Part shown: positions 37,012-49,325 of the stretch, piece after piece
Layout: every line of letters starts with the position of its first letter
Position numbering within the stretch: the first letter of the stretch is position 1
Source of the DNA: Parasitella parasitica
Lineage: Eukaryota > Mucoromycota > Mucoromycetes > Mucorales > Mucoraceae
Length of the DNA: 64,000 nucleotides
Direction of reading: 5' to 3'
Assembly: GCA_025201805.1 (NCBI GenBank)
Contig: MU619287.1
Span: 91,524 to 155,523, forward strand
Program-made: the position numbers and the translations under genes
Notes under the pieces: model-generated
Told to the model about the DNA's origin: nothing
What the model saw: the letters and a program-made list of their open reading frames with translations, nothing else
The model's database searches: none

Positions 37012-38570
37012 ATTAAAATAAATTAACAGCAAAAAAATTAATGTTTAAGAGGAAAAAATACGCTTGCAACAGTGCGATCACATACCATACAAAAGAACGG
37101 TGATTTAATGAAGACTGTTGTTTGTGCTACTTGATGTTATGGCAATGGCATAGCAAGCAAAGAGATAAAGATATGGTTAGTTGCATGGGTAAAAAATATT
37201 GAAAGGATTTCAAATTGGGTGAATTAGAAAAAATTAAGCTATTTCTAGAACCCATTCAGTTACCCTAAAACATCCATCATATTACCCCAACCCCAAGTGA
37301 TCAATATAAGGAAATTGTGGTTACGCAAAAACCAAGAAGCACCAGCGAGATCGATAGTCAAGCTGAGAAACGATTTCTGCTCACGACAACATGCTTTTTA
37401 TAGCAGGCATTTTTCAAGCAAATAAAGCGATTCATTTGTCTTTTTGAATTGGTTATCTTTAGCAGATTACATGTAAAGTGACTTGAAACACCAAAAGTAA
37501 GTCTGCAAACTATTATGCTCGTTGGTGATCAATGGAAATGGATAACGAGAACGATGACAGGCGGTGGAACATTTTGCAAATTCCCACTCCTCTACCCATA
37601 TAACCAGTTCTAATTGTATATACGGCATTGCTCGAGAGTTTTAGAAAGTTGCTATCTCCAGTTCTTCTATTGTTATATTACATTAATGTGTATATACAAA
37701 CCAATGGAGGATTAAGATAGATCTGAATCTGCAAGTGTTTAACCCAAGCTACTGAACCGCTTTCTCCCGTCGTATTTTGGAAAAGATATGATAAGATTTA
37801 AATGGATCTAAAACGAATTGACGAATATATACAGTAAAAGGCTTGAAGCAAATCGATAGAGCAGTTGAATTTTATTTTTATTTTTGTCCAGAAATAGGTA
37901 TTTTGAGCGAGAAAAATGCAAAGAACATCATGATGGCTTTGCTACGTTACCCTTGGGATGGCCTGGTGCATCTAAAAAACATCACCGTTTGATTTTTGAA
38001 GAGACAAAATTTTAATTTTAGCAGAAATAATAAAGGAAAAGTTATTGATGAATAGGCATTAATGTGATACGAATGATTGAGGTTGTCAATTTGAGTTTAT
38101 TCAAAATAGAGATGATCATTCTGGAAAAAGGCTAAAATTGCCTTGCATTGACTGAATTATTGTCAGCTATCTCTTCCTAATGAAAGCACGATCTAGATTA
38201 TAAAATATACGCCATACCAATATTGGTAACAAAAAAAAAAGGATCTCCTTTAATCATTCTGATGATGCTAACGAAAGCAGCATCGACCATAATCAAATCC
38301 TAATCGGAGAGCATAAACAGGATGGCTGAGTGTAATCCAGGTTTTGTAGAGGCCTATGTATCAAGAGAAGTAAGCTATGCACGCATTGAGGCAATTATGA
38401 AGGTTATCAAGCACTTCTCATAACTAAATACTAACAATGTATTGTCTATTAAAAAAAACAAAGGATGAAAGCACAAAGAGTAATCAATAGGAGAAAAAAT
38501 CGATTTACTGTTATAATTATACACATCATAACAAGCGTTATATGCAAAGGTGTTTGAAGAGTAATAAATA
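37012..38570. other. 1.56-kb AT-rich intergenic region
   Basis: No reading frame of weight, no RNA gene and no repeat were recognised. The part nearest 37012 must hold the CCDC47 promoter (minus strand), and the part nearest 38570 the 3' region of membrane-protein copy B. Confidence 0.5.
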
Positions 38571-40069
38571 TTAATCTAATGACAAGGTTCTACCACCAGA
38601 ATTTTCTTCTGTATTATGAGATGGCTCATCTGGTTTTTTCAACAAATGTGGTTTCAGTCCTCTGTCGAAATTGTAACAGCAAATAATGGCATTGATGGTC
38701 GTCAACAGTAATAAAATAAGTGTTACACACGCTATGCAAACAGAAATTAATTAATAAAGTAGTGTACCATTATCATCTTTTGATCCTTACCGAAAAAAGT
38801 CAGAAATATTTTTACGAAACGATACTTTTGTTGTTGTGATTCATCATATATTCGATAAATCTTGAATATAAAATAAGCCACGCCTGCTGCTAAACCGAAA
38901 AAAAATAATGTAATTAAAGGTTTCGATTCGTGCTTGACCTAAAGAAACCTAATTAGTCGAGCGTTTTGACAACTAATAACACAACACTTGCAGAATAAAC
39001 AGCTAATACTAGCACAAGGCAAGTTAGAGGTAACGCAACAATGGTTAATGGATATTCAACATCTCCTCTTTGAAGGACCAGAACCAAATACTGAATAGAG
39101 AACCCCAAAAAGAAGAATATGTCCAACTTTAGAATGGTAAGAAAGATTTGATACCATCGATACATGTCTGCATTTTATTATTATTATTAGAAGCATGCTG
39201 AGTTCTCATTGATTTCATGAGCTTACTTCTAATATCTGGATCGGCACCGATTTTCTTGTAAATCCTCCAACTATATGTATTCAGAGTTAATAATAAACAA
39301 TAAATATCATCCTATATAAGCATACATCTTGAATACGTACCCAAACTCAAGATATAATCTAGCACCGAAATAAAAATATGCCAATTGACAGATACCTATA
39401 ATAATAGGATTTGCGATAATTATCTTCTGCAGCTCCCAGTTTAGTGTTTGGTCCTGGATACTGGATTCCAGTGCGGTGGTAATTTGGCTGAATTGGAATA
39501 CGGCGTAGCTGAAACAACACAAATTGAACAAAATAAAAGCAATCACTTGAATCGTGTTCCTATTATGAACCTAAAGAGACCATGAGCCTTCTTTTCCACT
39601 AGTGGTTAAATATCAATACTATACCGCATCCCAAGCAAGTGCCACTTGAAATACTAATGAAAAAATAAAAATGATAAGGTACACAGGTATTCCCTTTGTT
39701 AATCCTTCTTGTATGTCGGTTGTGATGCTTTTGTTAAACCAAATAAAATTACTTTTCAGGTGAAAAATCAGGGCTTTTTGTATTTTATACCTTTGTTGGA
39801 ATTTAGCAAATAATATAGATTCAAGAATAATAACTACAACTGCCTCGACAATTGTAAGCAATACTAAATAAAGCGAATTTTGTGTTTTCCATAACGACTA
39901 AACAATAAAAGAGAACATTTGTATACTTTAGGCTTAAATCAAGAAACTGTATAAACAAAATTATTACTGTGAACGCTGTCTCCTTTCTCTCAAGTTTGAA
40001 ATCATTGTTGGCTTTATCGTTATTTTCGCTTAGGAAGCTTGTCGATGAATTTGAATGTTGCTGCTGCAT
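38571..40069 (-). CDS. Multi-pass membrane protein, UPF0658 Golgi-protein-like, copy B (~359 aa)
   Basis: Eight exons (40069-39968, 39897-39791, 39727-39625, 39570-39341, 39270-39227, 39167-~38983, 38938-38791, 38731-38571) join in frame. The same signature as copy A appears: LYLEFGWRIYKKIGAD and YQIFLTILKLDIFFFLGF, with the same intron inside EFG-W and the same final NFDRGLKPH before a polar tail. It is clearly an inverted, diverged paralogue of copy A, with CBP4 and CCDC47 between them. The donor of exon 6 is ambiguous by one codon. No catalytic motif is seen; topology suggests a channel, receptor or scaffold-like membrane protein. Confidence 0.72.
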
Positions 40070-41432
40070 GTCTGCCTGCGTGGTATATAATCAAGTATTA
40101 TGTATGGTATATGTATGGAATTTAATGGAATGGACGGGAAAGAGGAGAAAAAGGCTAATGTTGCAACTTGAATGTATTTTATTAGCTCAAAGCTCACTCA
40201 ATTTTAAAACTACACGCACAACTTTCCAAAAAAAGAAAGCCTCATCTTGTGTTGTTGTACCCCCAATATAGGTTGCAAATATACGAGTAAATCGTATAAG
40301 AAGTTTTGTTTCATAAATCAAAACTTACGCTATTTCGAAAGTTGTTGTAATAATTAATTTTCTATGAACTAATAAACCAAGGCAAATGAGCCTTGCAGCC
40401 AAGTACATTACGAATCAAACATAACAAAACAAAACACCTTGCTTGATATATAAGCCGCTAATGTAACAGACCCACTCTAATAATTGCATGACGAGGCTGA
40501 GACTTGTATTTACTGAAAATACATAATTTTTGGACAATATCTAAAACAAATGTTACTCATAATACTCTCAAAAACTAAAAATCAAGCCTGTAATATTTAC
40601 TAAAGCTTGGCTTAATGTTCATAGAGGTGGTAAATTCCTTGCACTGTATAGGCCCTCTTTTAATCAATACAGGTATAACCAATGCAATAGGTTGAAGCGA
40701 TTAGTAGTAAATTACAATAATGCTTTTGTGTGATCAAGAAATACAAAGAAATATGATTATAGAAGGCTGGAAGGATATTCAGATTCTGAATAGAATTTCA
40801 TCCTGAAGTTTTAGTCGTACTTCATTGCACATGCTTTTGAAAGAAGATGCTTAGTGTGATTTGCATAGTACAAATTCCAAAAAAAAGAAAGAAAAAAAAA
40901 CATTCAGCTCAAATCATTTGTGTTTACTGCCCAGGGCAGCTTGATATCAAAAGATCTTTTTCGGTGGAATTTCAACCTTGATGATAGACTTTGATGGTGG
41001 TGGCAAGTTAAAAGTCTATTGGCTTATTTGAGGAAAATGAGACAAAATTGGTAGTTTATCTATAAAAATCTCTATTTATTTTTCGGTGCAGCCAATTATC
41101 AGATTAATTTCACTCGTTACTCAATGATGATCTCAATACTCAAGGTATAACAGCTGTTCATTAATATTAATAATTAGCCATTTTGCCGAATAAGAGACCT
41201 TTTGTTGACTTTAGATGTTTGAAGCGCGAGTTTTCTTCATCAAATTTATGCAACAATTGAGGGCCAATTCCAAGGTCTATTGGGTGATCTTCAGAAGGCA
41301 GTGTTTAAAGTCTTCATTGGAATCGTAACAGTCCCAAAGATTAAATTTTTACGTGGCTTAGAATTGATAAAAAATTTGCTTGCCAAAGGGTAAACAGTTT
41401 AGTTCTTCCTCTTTCCACTACTTGAATACACA
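40070..41432. other. 1.36-kb intergenic promoter region (divergent genes)
   Basis: Lies between the divergent starts of membrane-protein copy B and the eS21 gene. AT-rich, no gene recognised. The last ~60 bp before eS21 contain a CT-rich tract, common at ribosomal-protein promoters. Confidence 0.5.
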
Positions 41433-41827
41433 ATGGAGAACTCTGAAGGCCAAGTCATCGATCTTTATATCCCCCGCAAGTGGTAAATACAAACATGATA
41501 CAGAGAAAAACAGAGAAATGCAGCGACGTTATTAACGAAAACTTATATGATAGCTCTGCCACCAACCGTCTCATCACTGCTAAGGATCACGCTTCCGTTC
41601 AAATTAACATTGCTGATGTTGATGCTGAAGGTCGTGCCACCAACTCTTTCGGCACCTATGCTTTCTGTGGTTTTCTCCGTAAGGAAGCTGAGTCTGACGA
41701 TGCCCTTAACCGTCTCTCTCAACAAGATGGCTGTAAGTAATTTTTCCTGTGTTTTGTGTGGAATTTGGTTTTGTTTGACACCTCTATTTCTCTAGACTTG
41801 AAGAACGTCTTTTCTTACCAACAATAA
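41433..41827 (+). CDS. RPS21: 40S ribosomal protein eS21, 86 aa
   Basis: Three exons (41433-41482, 41554-41732, 41796-41827) join in frame to 86 aa, within the usual size of eS21. The start [17 protein letters not shown], the core [18 protein letters not shown] and the end [10 protein letters not shown] match the family closely. It is a small-subunit protein of the solvent side near the platform, needed for late 20S pre-rRNA processing. The first and last exons are tiny (50 and 32 nt). T/C-ending optimal codons dominate, as expected for a highly expressed gene. Confidence 0.96.
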
Positions 41828-43366
41828 GTCTAAAGGCACATTTTTCTGTTTTTTCTTGCCCATGGATTGGAAAACCTAAAAGCTGTTAGATATTGTGTAA
41901 TTTTTACTCGAATAAAAATTTAAAGGTACAATTTATATTTGATGATGTTGTTTTTGGGTAAGACAACAAAGAGTAAGAAAAAGGGTGTGTTGTGTATGAA
42001 TGGTATTTTGCTCAAGTTCCCAGAATACACATCGTGTTTTAAACGTTTGTTTCAAATATAATTCCAAAATGACATTTCATGAGATGCTTGAATTGGGCTC
42101 TAGGCTGTAAATATTTCTAATGCACCCACTCACAGATGAATAACTTCTGTTATATTACATTGAAAAAATTCTTTTAATAAACAAGATGAATAAGTTTCTT
42201 CTGATCACTGTAGTAAATTTTTTAAAGCGAAATTTACTGTCTCGTGATTCTGGCTATAGTGATGATGATTACAGGAACATTTTGTATTCACAGTTGCAAA
42301 GGATTGGCAACAAAATATTCCTCAGGCTCAAATGATGGTTGCGCTAAATGCTATTTCTTCCGATGACGGCAGCTCGTCAGAGTATGGTAGACATCAATCA
42401 AGCGAAATTTGGTGATGGCCGTTTGTGTAGAATTTAAATTATGCTACTTATAACGCATGCAGCATAATACAGACAGTAAATGACACTATGCTGGGGATGC
42501 TAGACAGTGAAATTACGTGCAAAGTATTTAAAAACTTTGAGGAGATTATTTGATCTTCATCACATGTCTGTTTATTTTTGTTTGTTCATCACTTGCATTT
42601 TGTAGCAATGTTTATTGCGTTTACCAATGATCAAAAATGAAGCAAAATTGTTAATCTATTTTTGGTCCATCAAAGAGGTTACAATACACGTTTTATTATA
42701 TCATTATTTATGCAGAGGCTTGGTGTAGTTAACATGATGATACGATAAACGATGCTTTAGATCCCTTCTTGTTCCCCTCAGCCCGGGTTGTTTTTGTCAT
42801 ATATTTATTGTTCTTCGTTTTAGGCTAAAATGGCTTTTTTTAAAGAGTCCATTTGGTATAAATACATGCAACATTATTGATTACATGCATTATTTTTTTT
42901 TTCTTTCTATAAATTTTTTATCATTTCTATAAATTGCTAAAGAATTGCGCAAATCTGGATCAAATCTCACAAAATAAAGTATCGAGAATCAAAAAAAAAA
43001 AAAGAAAAGAGAGATATAAAAGAAGACCTCCAATAACTTTGGGTATACATTTTGCAGTGCCCCTTTTTTTCTCCCTGTCAGTAACCATAGCAACTACATC
43101 CTACATCAGCATCAGCAAGAGCGGCAGTAACAACAGCATTTTAGTTGTCTTCAGCGGCAGAAAAAAAACCCACAGCACTAATACACGGCATACACATAAA
43201 GACACCGTAGATTTACTCCCTTTCTCTTTTATTTTGTTGAGACATCTTTTCCCCTTTTTTTTCCTTTTCATACATTTCTTTTTACTTTTTTTTTTTTTTT
43301 TTTATACATAATACATTCATTAATTGTATATAAACCTTTTATACTTACATATATACGCACACAGCA
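41828..43366. other. 1.5-kb intergenic region with T-rich leader
   Basis: No gene supported. The last ~350 bp before the SH3-protein start are rich in T and CT tracts with TATATA/TATAAAC-like sequence near 43328-43336, probably its promoter and leader. A weak plus-strand frame at 42934-43311 is low-complexity and was not accepted. Confidence 0.45.
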
Positions 43367-45223
43367 ATGGTCAAAACGCTTAGGCTAATCTCTACATTGT
43401 TCATCTTGACATTTCATTGCATAACCTTTATTTCATGCCAGCAATGTTTATCGCTCAATGGATCCAATACTTGCAGCATGTTTAGCACAGCGCAGATTAG
43501 TATACGAGATTCGAAACTTGTCGCATTACCTTGGTTAGTCAATGTCTCGACTATAGCAGAGTTCGATCATCAACTGCTAAACTACGTCAATTCATCTACG
43601 TTTTGGAATCTGGAATTAGGTTGCAAAAGCTCGAAAATTCACAATAGAGCACGCTACGCTGTAAGCCTTGCTTGTGCAACCATTGTTTTTGATACCAAAT
43701 CATCCTTACCGTGCAACCCTGAAAATATCACATTACCTATCCCGCTTTGTCAATCCACCTGTGAATCATACTCTAAATCAGTGCAGTCTATCTTAAGCTC
43801 ATCACCTGCAGATAGTATTTGTAATTTGTATGGTGGTAGTTTGATTACTGCTGGTTCTAATAGCTTATCGCAACAGTGCAACACCAATGATGGCTTAAAA
43901 GGCCTACCTTCTACTGGATGCGTATCAGGGGCAGATCATGAACTTTCCATGTGTGGTAAGAATAGCAGTTTTTTTTACAACAAACACGTATTCATCTTCA
44001 TAACAACAGGCTTTGGTGAAGACGTAGAAACCCTTTGTAGATATTGCAACAAATACGATTCTACATTGTCGTGCTGTAACGAATATAATTGTGTCCGAGG
44101 CAAATCAGTGGCTCTGACTGGTGGCGTTATTGCAGGCATTGTAATGGGAATCGTAGGCAGCCTTTGCCTGTGCGGATTCATTGTATTTTGCGTTATACGA
44201 CGCAAACAGAAAAAAAAGCGCAGATCGACTCACCCCAATGATTTCATGTATAGCCGTAAAAACTCTAAAGATTTTACTCGCATGATGTCTTGCAACCTAC
44301 CCAATTCAAGCTCTACCATGATGGTGATGAATAACAATACTCCCGAATCTCATATGATGAGGCATGTATTTCCAATTGAAGATGAAGATTACATGGAAGT
44401 CATGCCTGATATCAACATGAACTGTGATGCTGAAGCTGTCAAAGGGCATGTCTTTAAAGTAAATTCACTGGAAAAGCAATTTGTTAGAGTCATTTATCCT
44501 TTGAAAGCACCCGAAAATCCAGATGAACTGGAGTTACTAAAAAACGACATAATTAGAATGTATTATTATTTCGATGACGGCTGGGCGTTTGGTAAGTCAT
44601 ATATATTTGCTTAGAGCGATTGAAAGAGTAGTCGTGTGTTAATCATGTTGTAATAAACATACATAGGCGACAATTTTGGTTCTGGCCTTCGAGGATTATT
44701 TCCAATTCTGTGTGTTGTCAACCTTACAAAAGAAGAAGTACAGGAACTGATTTATTTATCAGAACTTCCAGACGAAGATTTGTTAGATAACGATAATAGC
44801 AATGATGGAGAGCAATATTATAGTTCAGTTCGTCACTTTTCTACTGGCGTACAATACGACTTGGACCCAAGAGCCACCATTCGATTACAAAATCTACGCA
44901 GGACAGTGACATTTAGAGAAAAACATCAAACGCCCACCTCCGAAGAAAATAACTTCCACTATCTTTGTGCGGCATCATCGTCAACAACGCCTATCCATCC
45001 TACTATGGTTTTCAACAACAATGGTCATGCAGGAGAAGGAGTCCCACCATTACGAACAGCATCAATGCATGCTACATATAGCCCTCGAAGGTCTCGACAT
45101 TCAAATATATTGCAGGATCCCCTTCTTTTGCAAGAAGAAGAATATTTTAGATCAGAGTCATCTGGGAGCACTGGTATAGTGAACAATACCCCTGATAGTA
45201 AAACATACTTGAATGGATATTAA
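43367..45223 (+). CDS. Single-pass membrane protein with Cys-rich ectodomain and cytoplasmic SH3 domain, 575 aa
   Basis: Three exons (43367-43955, 44010-44591, 44667-45223) join in frame. There is a signal peptide (~1-24, LFILTFHCITFISC), then a Cys- and N-glycosylation-site-rich extracellular domain of ~220 residues with a Frizzled-like feel (CQSTCESYSKSVQ), a Gly-rich transmembrane helix (GVIAGIVMGIVGSLCLCGFI), a basic stop-transfer (RRKQKKKRR), and an SH3 domain (VKGHVFKVNSLEKQF, DELELLKNDIIRM, DDGWAFGDNFGSGLRGLFP). The tail is polar. The layout resembles fungal surface sensors with a C-terminal SH3, of the Sho1/Fus1 style, but ectodomain and topology differ, so ligand and pathway are unknown. 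Confidence 0.85.
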
Positions 45224-45722
45224 CTGTTGCTTTTACCACCGCCACTACTTGCTATTACTATTACTATTTTACTACTAGCCCTCACTAAAAATACTTTTTT
45301 CCGTTTCGTTTAAATAAATGCTGTACTTTGCATCATACAGTTTATTTATATCATATACACGAGATTAGTGGCAATTAACAAGATCTTTTAATATAAACCG
45401 TATGGATTTTAAATGCAATGTTATAATGATGGCGAGCCATTCAATTTTAATCTGCTGTGATACACGGAATAAAAGATTATTTTTGGAAAATGTAATTATC
45501 TTGCAACCATCATAGAGTGTGTAATGCTGTATCGATTGTAGAAAACGTATAGAAGCTCATTCTACGGAAGACTTGACGGCGACACAAAATTTCTCCATTA
45601 TAAACTAAAAAACAAATAACCTGCAATGACAGTTATTAGCAGAAGATGTAAACGGAGATTCAATGTTATAATCTTGACAAAAAGATGAAAATTTTCGTAT
45701 TGGGTTTGTTCTTATCTTAAGA
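45224..45722. other. Intergenic spacer
   Basis: About 500 bp with the 3' end of the SH3-protein gene and the promoter of the methionine-sulfoxide reductase gene. AT-rich; nothing else recognised. Confidence 0.4.
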
Positions 45723-46372
45723 ATGAAAGAACTTGTAACAAACACAGACTCTCAACGTTCTAGACAAGAATTTTACCAAGAGCTTCTAGAGCAAATCAAA
45801 TGTATTTGTGAGGATCAATCATTTTGGGTAACAATGTTTATATATTATCAATTACTCGATTAACCTTTGGTCAATAATTATAGGTAACCAATCTTTCCAA
45901 TGCTTCTGCTGTCATTTACCATGCATTGATATCGTTGGAACATTTCCAAATCAAACCCATCAACTGGTGTGGTTTCTACATTACAGACCCTAAAAATGAT
46001 GAATTATTAATCCTCGGTCCTTTCCAAGGAAAAGTAAGAAAGAAGCCCAATTATCAATAAAACGACATTTGACATGATTTTATATTCTAGATTGCTTGCA
46101 CTGCTATTCCGTTCGGTAGAGGTGTCTGTGGTGCTGCTGCTAGCACTAAGAAAACCCAATTGGTTCGTGATGTTCATGAGTTTCCTGGCCATATTGCTTG
46201 TGATTCGGCTTCAAACTCTGAAGTGGTGGTCCCATTGATTAAGGAAAACGTAGGCTATTTTTATCCAAAACAAAACAAAAACAAAAACAAAATTGAATAA
46301 ATGAAAACCTTGTACAGTATTTACGAATGCTGTATGGATGTATTAATAGACGATGATGATATAATAAAGTAA

Positions 46373-46403
<31 letters not shown>

Positions 46404-46559
46404 GGGAGACCAAGAAAGACTAAATCGATATACATATAGCGTGTTTTAGGTGTCTTGGACATTGATTGCGAAAAGATCGAGGGCTTTACTCAAGAAGACA
46501 AAGCAGGATTAGAAGCAATTGCCGCTACCATTGTCGCCAGCTGTCAGTGGCCTTACTAG
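45723..46559 (+). CDS. Free methionine-(R)-sulfoxide reductase (GAF domain), 177 aa
   Basis: Four exons (45723-45827, 45884-46033, 46091-46249, 46440-46559) join in frame. The GAF-domain enzyme is recognised by NWCGFYI, LGPFQGKIACTAIPFGRGVCGAA and HIACDSASNSEVVVPL, which carry the three cysteines used for catalysis and recycling. It reduces free methionine-R-sulfoxide with thioredoxin, protecting against oxidative stress. The acceptor at 46439 was chosen over a closer TTTTAG because only it restores frame and gives the family motif RVLGVLDID. The last intron is unusually long (190 nt) and contains long A tracts. Confidence 0.92.
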
Positions 46560-46941
46560 ATGTTCTCCATTCTCCTTTTTTTTTATTTGCCTCTGTGTAT
46601 TATTGTATAAAAATAGTAGCTCTCTATGTTTTCCTCTTTGCCTCATAACTCTCCTCAATAAACATAGATATGACTATACTGCTTTACATAAACCTTTATA
46701 TTGACTCCTCCCCTTCAAAATGTTAATTAGCAGCCCACATGTTGTAAAGCTCCTTAATAGAAACCATGATGGGCTCCTTGCTTTTTTTGCGTTTGTGGTC
46801 GAGTTTACCATGATTATATAAATAAAAGATATCAATTTGTTATACAATCTTTCTTTTTTATCCTCTTTTCTTTTCTCTTTTTTTTCTGCTTAATTGTATC
46901 CATATTATAGACCGTTTATACATATTATATATTATTGTAAA
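46560..46941. other. Intergenic promoter region
   Basis: 382 bp with the end of the reductase transcript and a T/CT-rich leader (46840-46890) followed by TATATTA-like sequence before the next start. No gene seen. Confidence 0.4.
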
Positions 46942-48672
46942 ATGACACTTGTTGTATCTTCTAAATCATCGCCCATGTTGTCCGCTGCTTCTAAAGAAGA
47001 GGTAATCCTCTATGCAGATCCTAAAATACCTGATCATATTCTGATTAAAATCTAGGAACCTGCTGCTGTTAGCATAAATAGCACTGAAGATGCCCTTCTA
47101 AGGCATTATTCCTCTCTCGCATCCTCTTTTTTAATCGAAGAAGATTCTTTGATCGAATCTCTGCCTTCTTTGTATTTCAACGAAGATGACAAAAAGGAAG
47201 ATACAGAGGAAGATGACACTGAAGAGGATGATGATGAGGACCGAAAAATGCCAACAGCTGATCATGTGAACATGACATCTTGTTTGTTCAAAAAGGCGGT
47301 ACCCCTTTTCCCTGCTTCTCGTAGTGCGGCTGCTGCTGCTTCTGCTTCTATAATACCTCCACCCATTCAAACTTATTCACCTCAGCTTAACCTTTGCCTA
47401 TACTCACCATCGCCTTCAGTTGCTTCCTCAATCAGAAGCACCAAAAAGAATCGCAGTAGTCATCATAGCTACTCATTAGCATCTAATGCTGCATTACCTT
47501 CCTCCATGATACCTTGCTGCACTTCTGCTGCTTCTGCGTCTGCGTCTGCTGCTTCTGCTGTTGCTTCTTCTACTGCAGCTAGAAATCCAACTTTATCCTC
47601 ATCTAGCAACATCAAAAAATACACACCTCTTTATTCTTCTTCTTCAACAATTGCATCAACAATCAAAATGGATATACGTTCACCACCTCAACCATCTCAA
47701 TCAACATCTCGATTCATGAATGCGTTTCATAGATTCCGCAGCTCTACCTCTAATAACAATAACAACAATATGAGCATTTCCAAAAGTGCACTCTATCATC
47801 AAAATACAACAAATAGCGTAGCACCTGCAGAAATCGTATCTTCCTTGAAACCATCTCCTTCCAAAAGCTCGCTGGCCGACAAAATCAAGAATAAATTTCA
47901 TCAGCAATTAGACAAAAAAAAGAATAGAGCAAGCTTGGTAGAATTAACTGCCAAAAAGAGAACATTATCCAATTTTTCCATGCCTCGATCTGCGTCTCTA
48001 TCTTCCATGACAAATTGGTCATCTCGTTTAAGCGGGGGTGGTAGCAGTGGAAACAAGACAACACCCTTAAAGAAGGACGTAATTAATGACAAGAGGAAGT
48101 TATCTCATTCTACATCTGTCTCTTCGTGTCTTTCCGTTTCCTCATCCCGTTCTTCCTCCTCATCAACCTCCTCAACCAACAAAAAGGATGCATCCTTGTT
48201 CATGCCACCTCAAATTGCCACCAGCACACATGCATTGTCACCCACATTTACATTGACGAAATCCATATCGTCTCATCGTCTATATAACAAATCCAGCAGC
48301 GAAGCCAGCAGTATTAGTGATACTGGAAGTAGACATAGTCTTCAAGCAACAAGGCCAAGACTGCCACTCCGCGCTGTAAATCCCAATGATTCTGTGCGAT
48401 CTGTTGCGCAACAGTCTTCTCCTAACAGCAGTAACAGAAAGAGTTCAATGCAGCAACGACGCAATAATACCGTAGTTCGGTTTACCAAGCTAGTTTCTGT
48501 CAGAGAGACATTCTCTAAGGCAGACTATGATCGAGGCTCTGACCCAGATGCTGTTTGTACACGACTAACTCCTGCAACAGCACAACAAATCAAAGAAGAA
48601 TTAAACGCATACAAGCTGCATGAAATGCAGGTTCATGAATATAGCAGGGTTCATACACATTTCTTCCTTTGA
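46942..48672 (+). CDS. Ser-rich disordered protein with conserved C-terminal motif (possible PP1-binding/Bni4-Afr1-like), 558 aa
   Basis: Two exons (46942-47001, 47056-48672) join in frame. Most of the protein is Ser/Ala/Thr-rich and disordered with an acidic block (EDDTEEDDDED) near residue 80. The last ~65 residues are different and look conserved: VVRFTKLVSVRETF, then EYDR-like KADYDRGSD, LTPATAQQIKEELN, and VHEYSRVHTHFF. From memory, fungal Bni4/Afr1-type proteins end with a comparable element that recruits the Glc7 (PP1) phosphatase through an R/K-V-x-F site. If so, it could act in septum or chitin-synthase placement. The match was not tested by alignment, so the role is tentative; the gene itself is secure. 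Confidence 0.7.
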
Positions 48673-49325
48673 AATTTATAATGTACAATAAACAGTATTC
48701 ATTCTTTAAGGATTTAATAAAGATACACATTCATACACAAAAAATATTATTCCTTCAGGAGATGCCTTGAAATTTCTACAATTTATGCACGATCAAGTTA
48801 AATAAAAAAGAATATATGGTTTTATTGTCAAATGTATAGAAAAATTAATGTGTTTTTAGACGAACGATATAATTTTTGATTCGAGTTGTGTTTTCATAAG
48901 TATCTACAGTTCCAGTTATTCATTGATATGATTTGATTTGATTTGATTTGATTTGATTTGATTTGATTTGATTTGATTTGATTTGGTTTGGTTTGGTTTG
49001 GTTTGATTTTGTTTGACTTGATTCATTTTTGGTCAACATATGTATATAATGGGATGGGAAAAAAAAAAAGATAAGAGGGGAGAAGGGATAAGGGTGTTTT
49101 TTTTTTTGTCTACAAAAAGTTCCAATCATATAATTTATGAAAGGGCATACAAATAGTAATTAAGAAATATATAATCACACACAGAAAGAATTAATATATA
49201 TAAAAAAATATAATAACAGAGCTATTTTCAAAAGGGGTTAAATAAGTAAGAACATATGATTAGAGAATAATCACAAGGAAAGTAAGGGGAGTGTAAAAGG
49301 AAGGTGTTTGTTGTCTTGATTGTTG
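48673..49325. other. Convergent intergenic region with pentanucleotide repeat
   Basis: 653 bp between two converging genes, containing the (ATTTG)n microsatellite and an A/T-rich stretch around 49190-49215. No gene. Confidence 0.5.
48931..49015. repeat. (ATTTG)n pentanucleotide microsatellite
   Basis: About nine perfect ATTTG units followed by four GTTTG variants and then degenerate copies. Likely polymorphic between strains. It produces a repetitive SNQIK-type antisense frame that is not a gene. Confidence 0.93.

Noticed and set aside
42934-43311. 125-codon plus-strand frame before the SH3 protein
   Set aside because: Low-complexity Lys-rich and Phe-rich translation of A/T tracts in a promoter/leader region.
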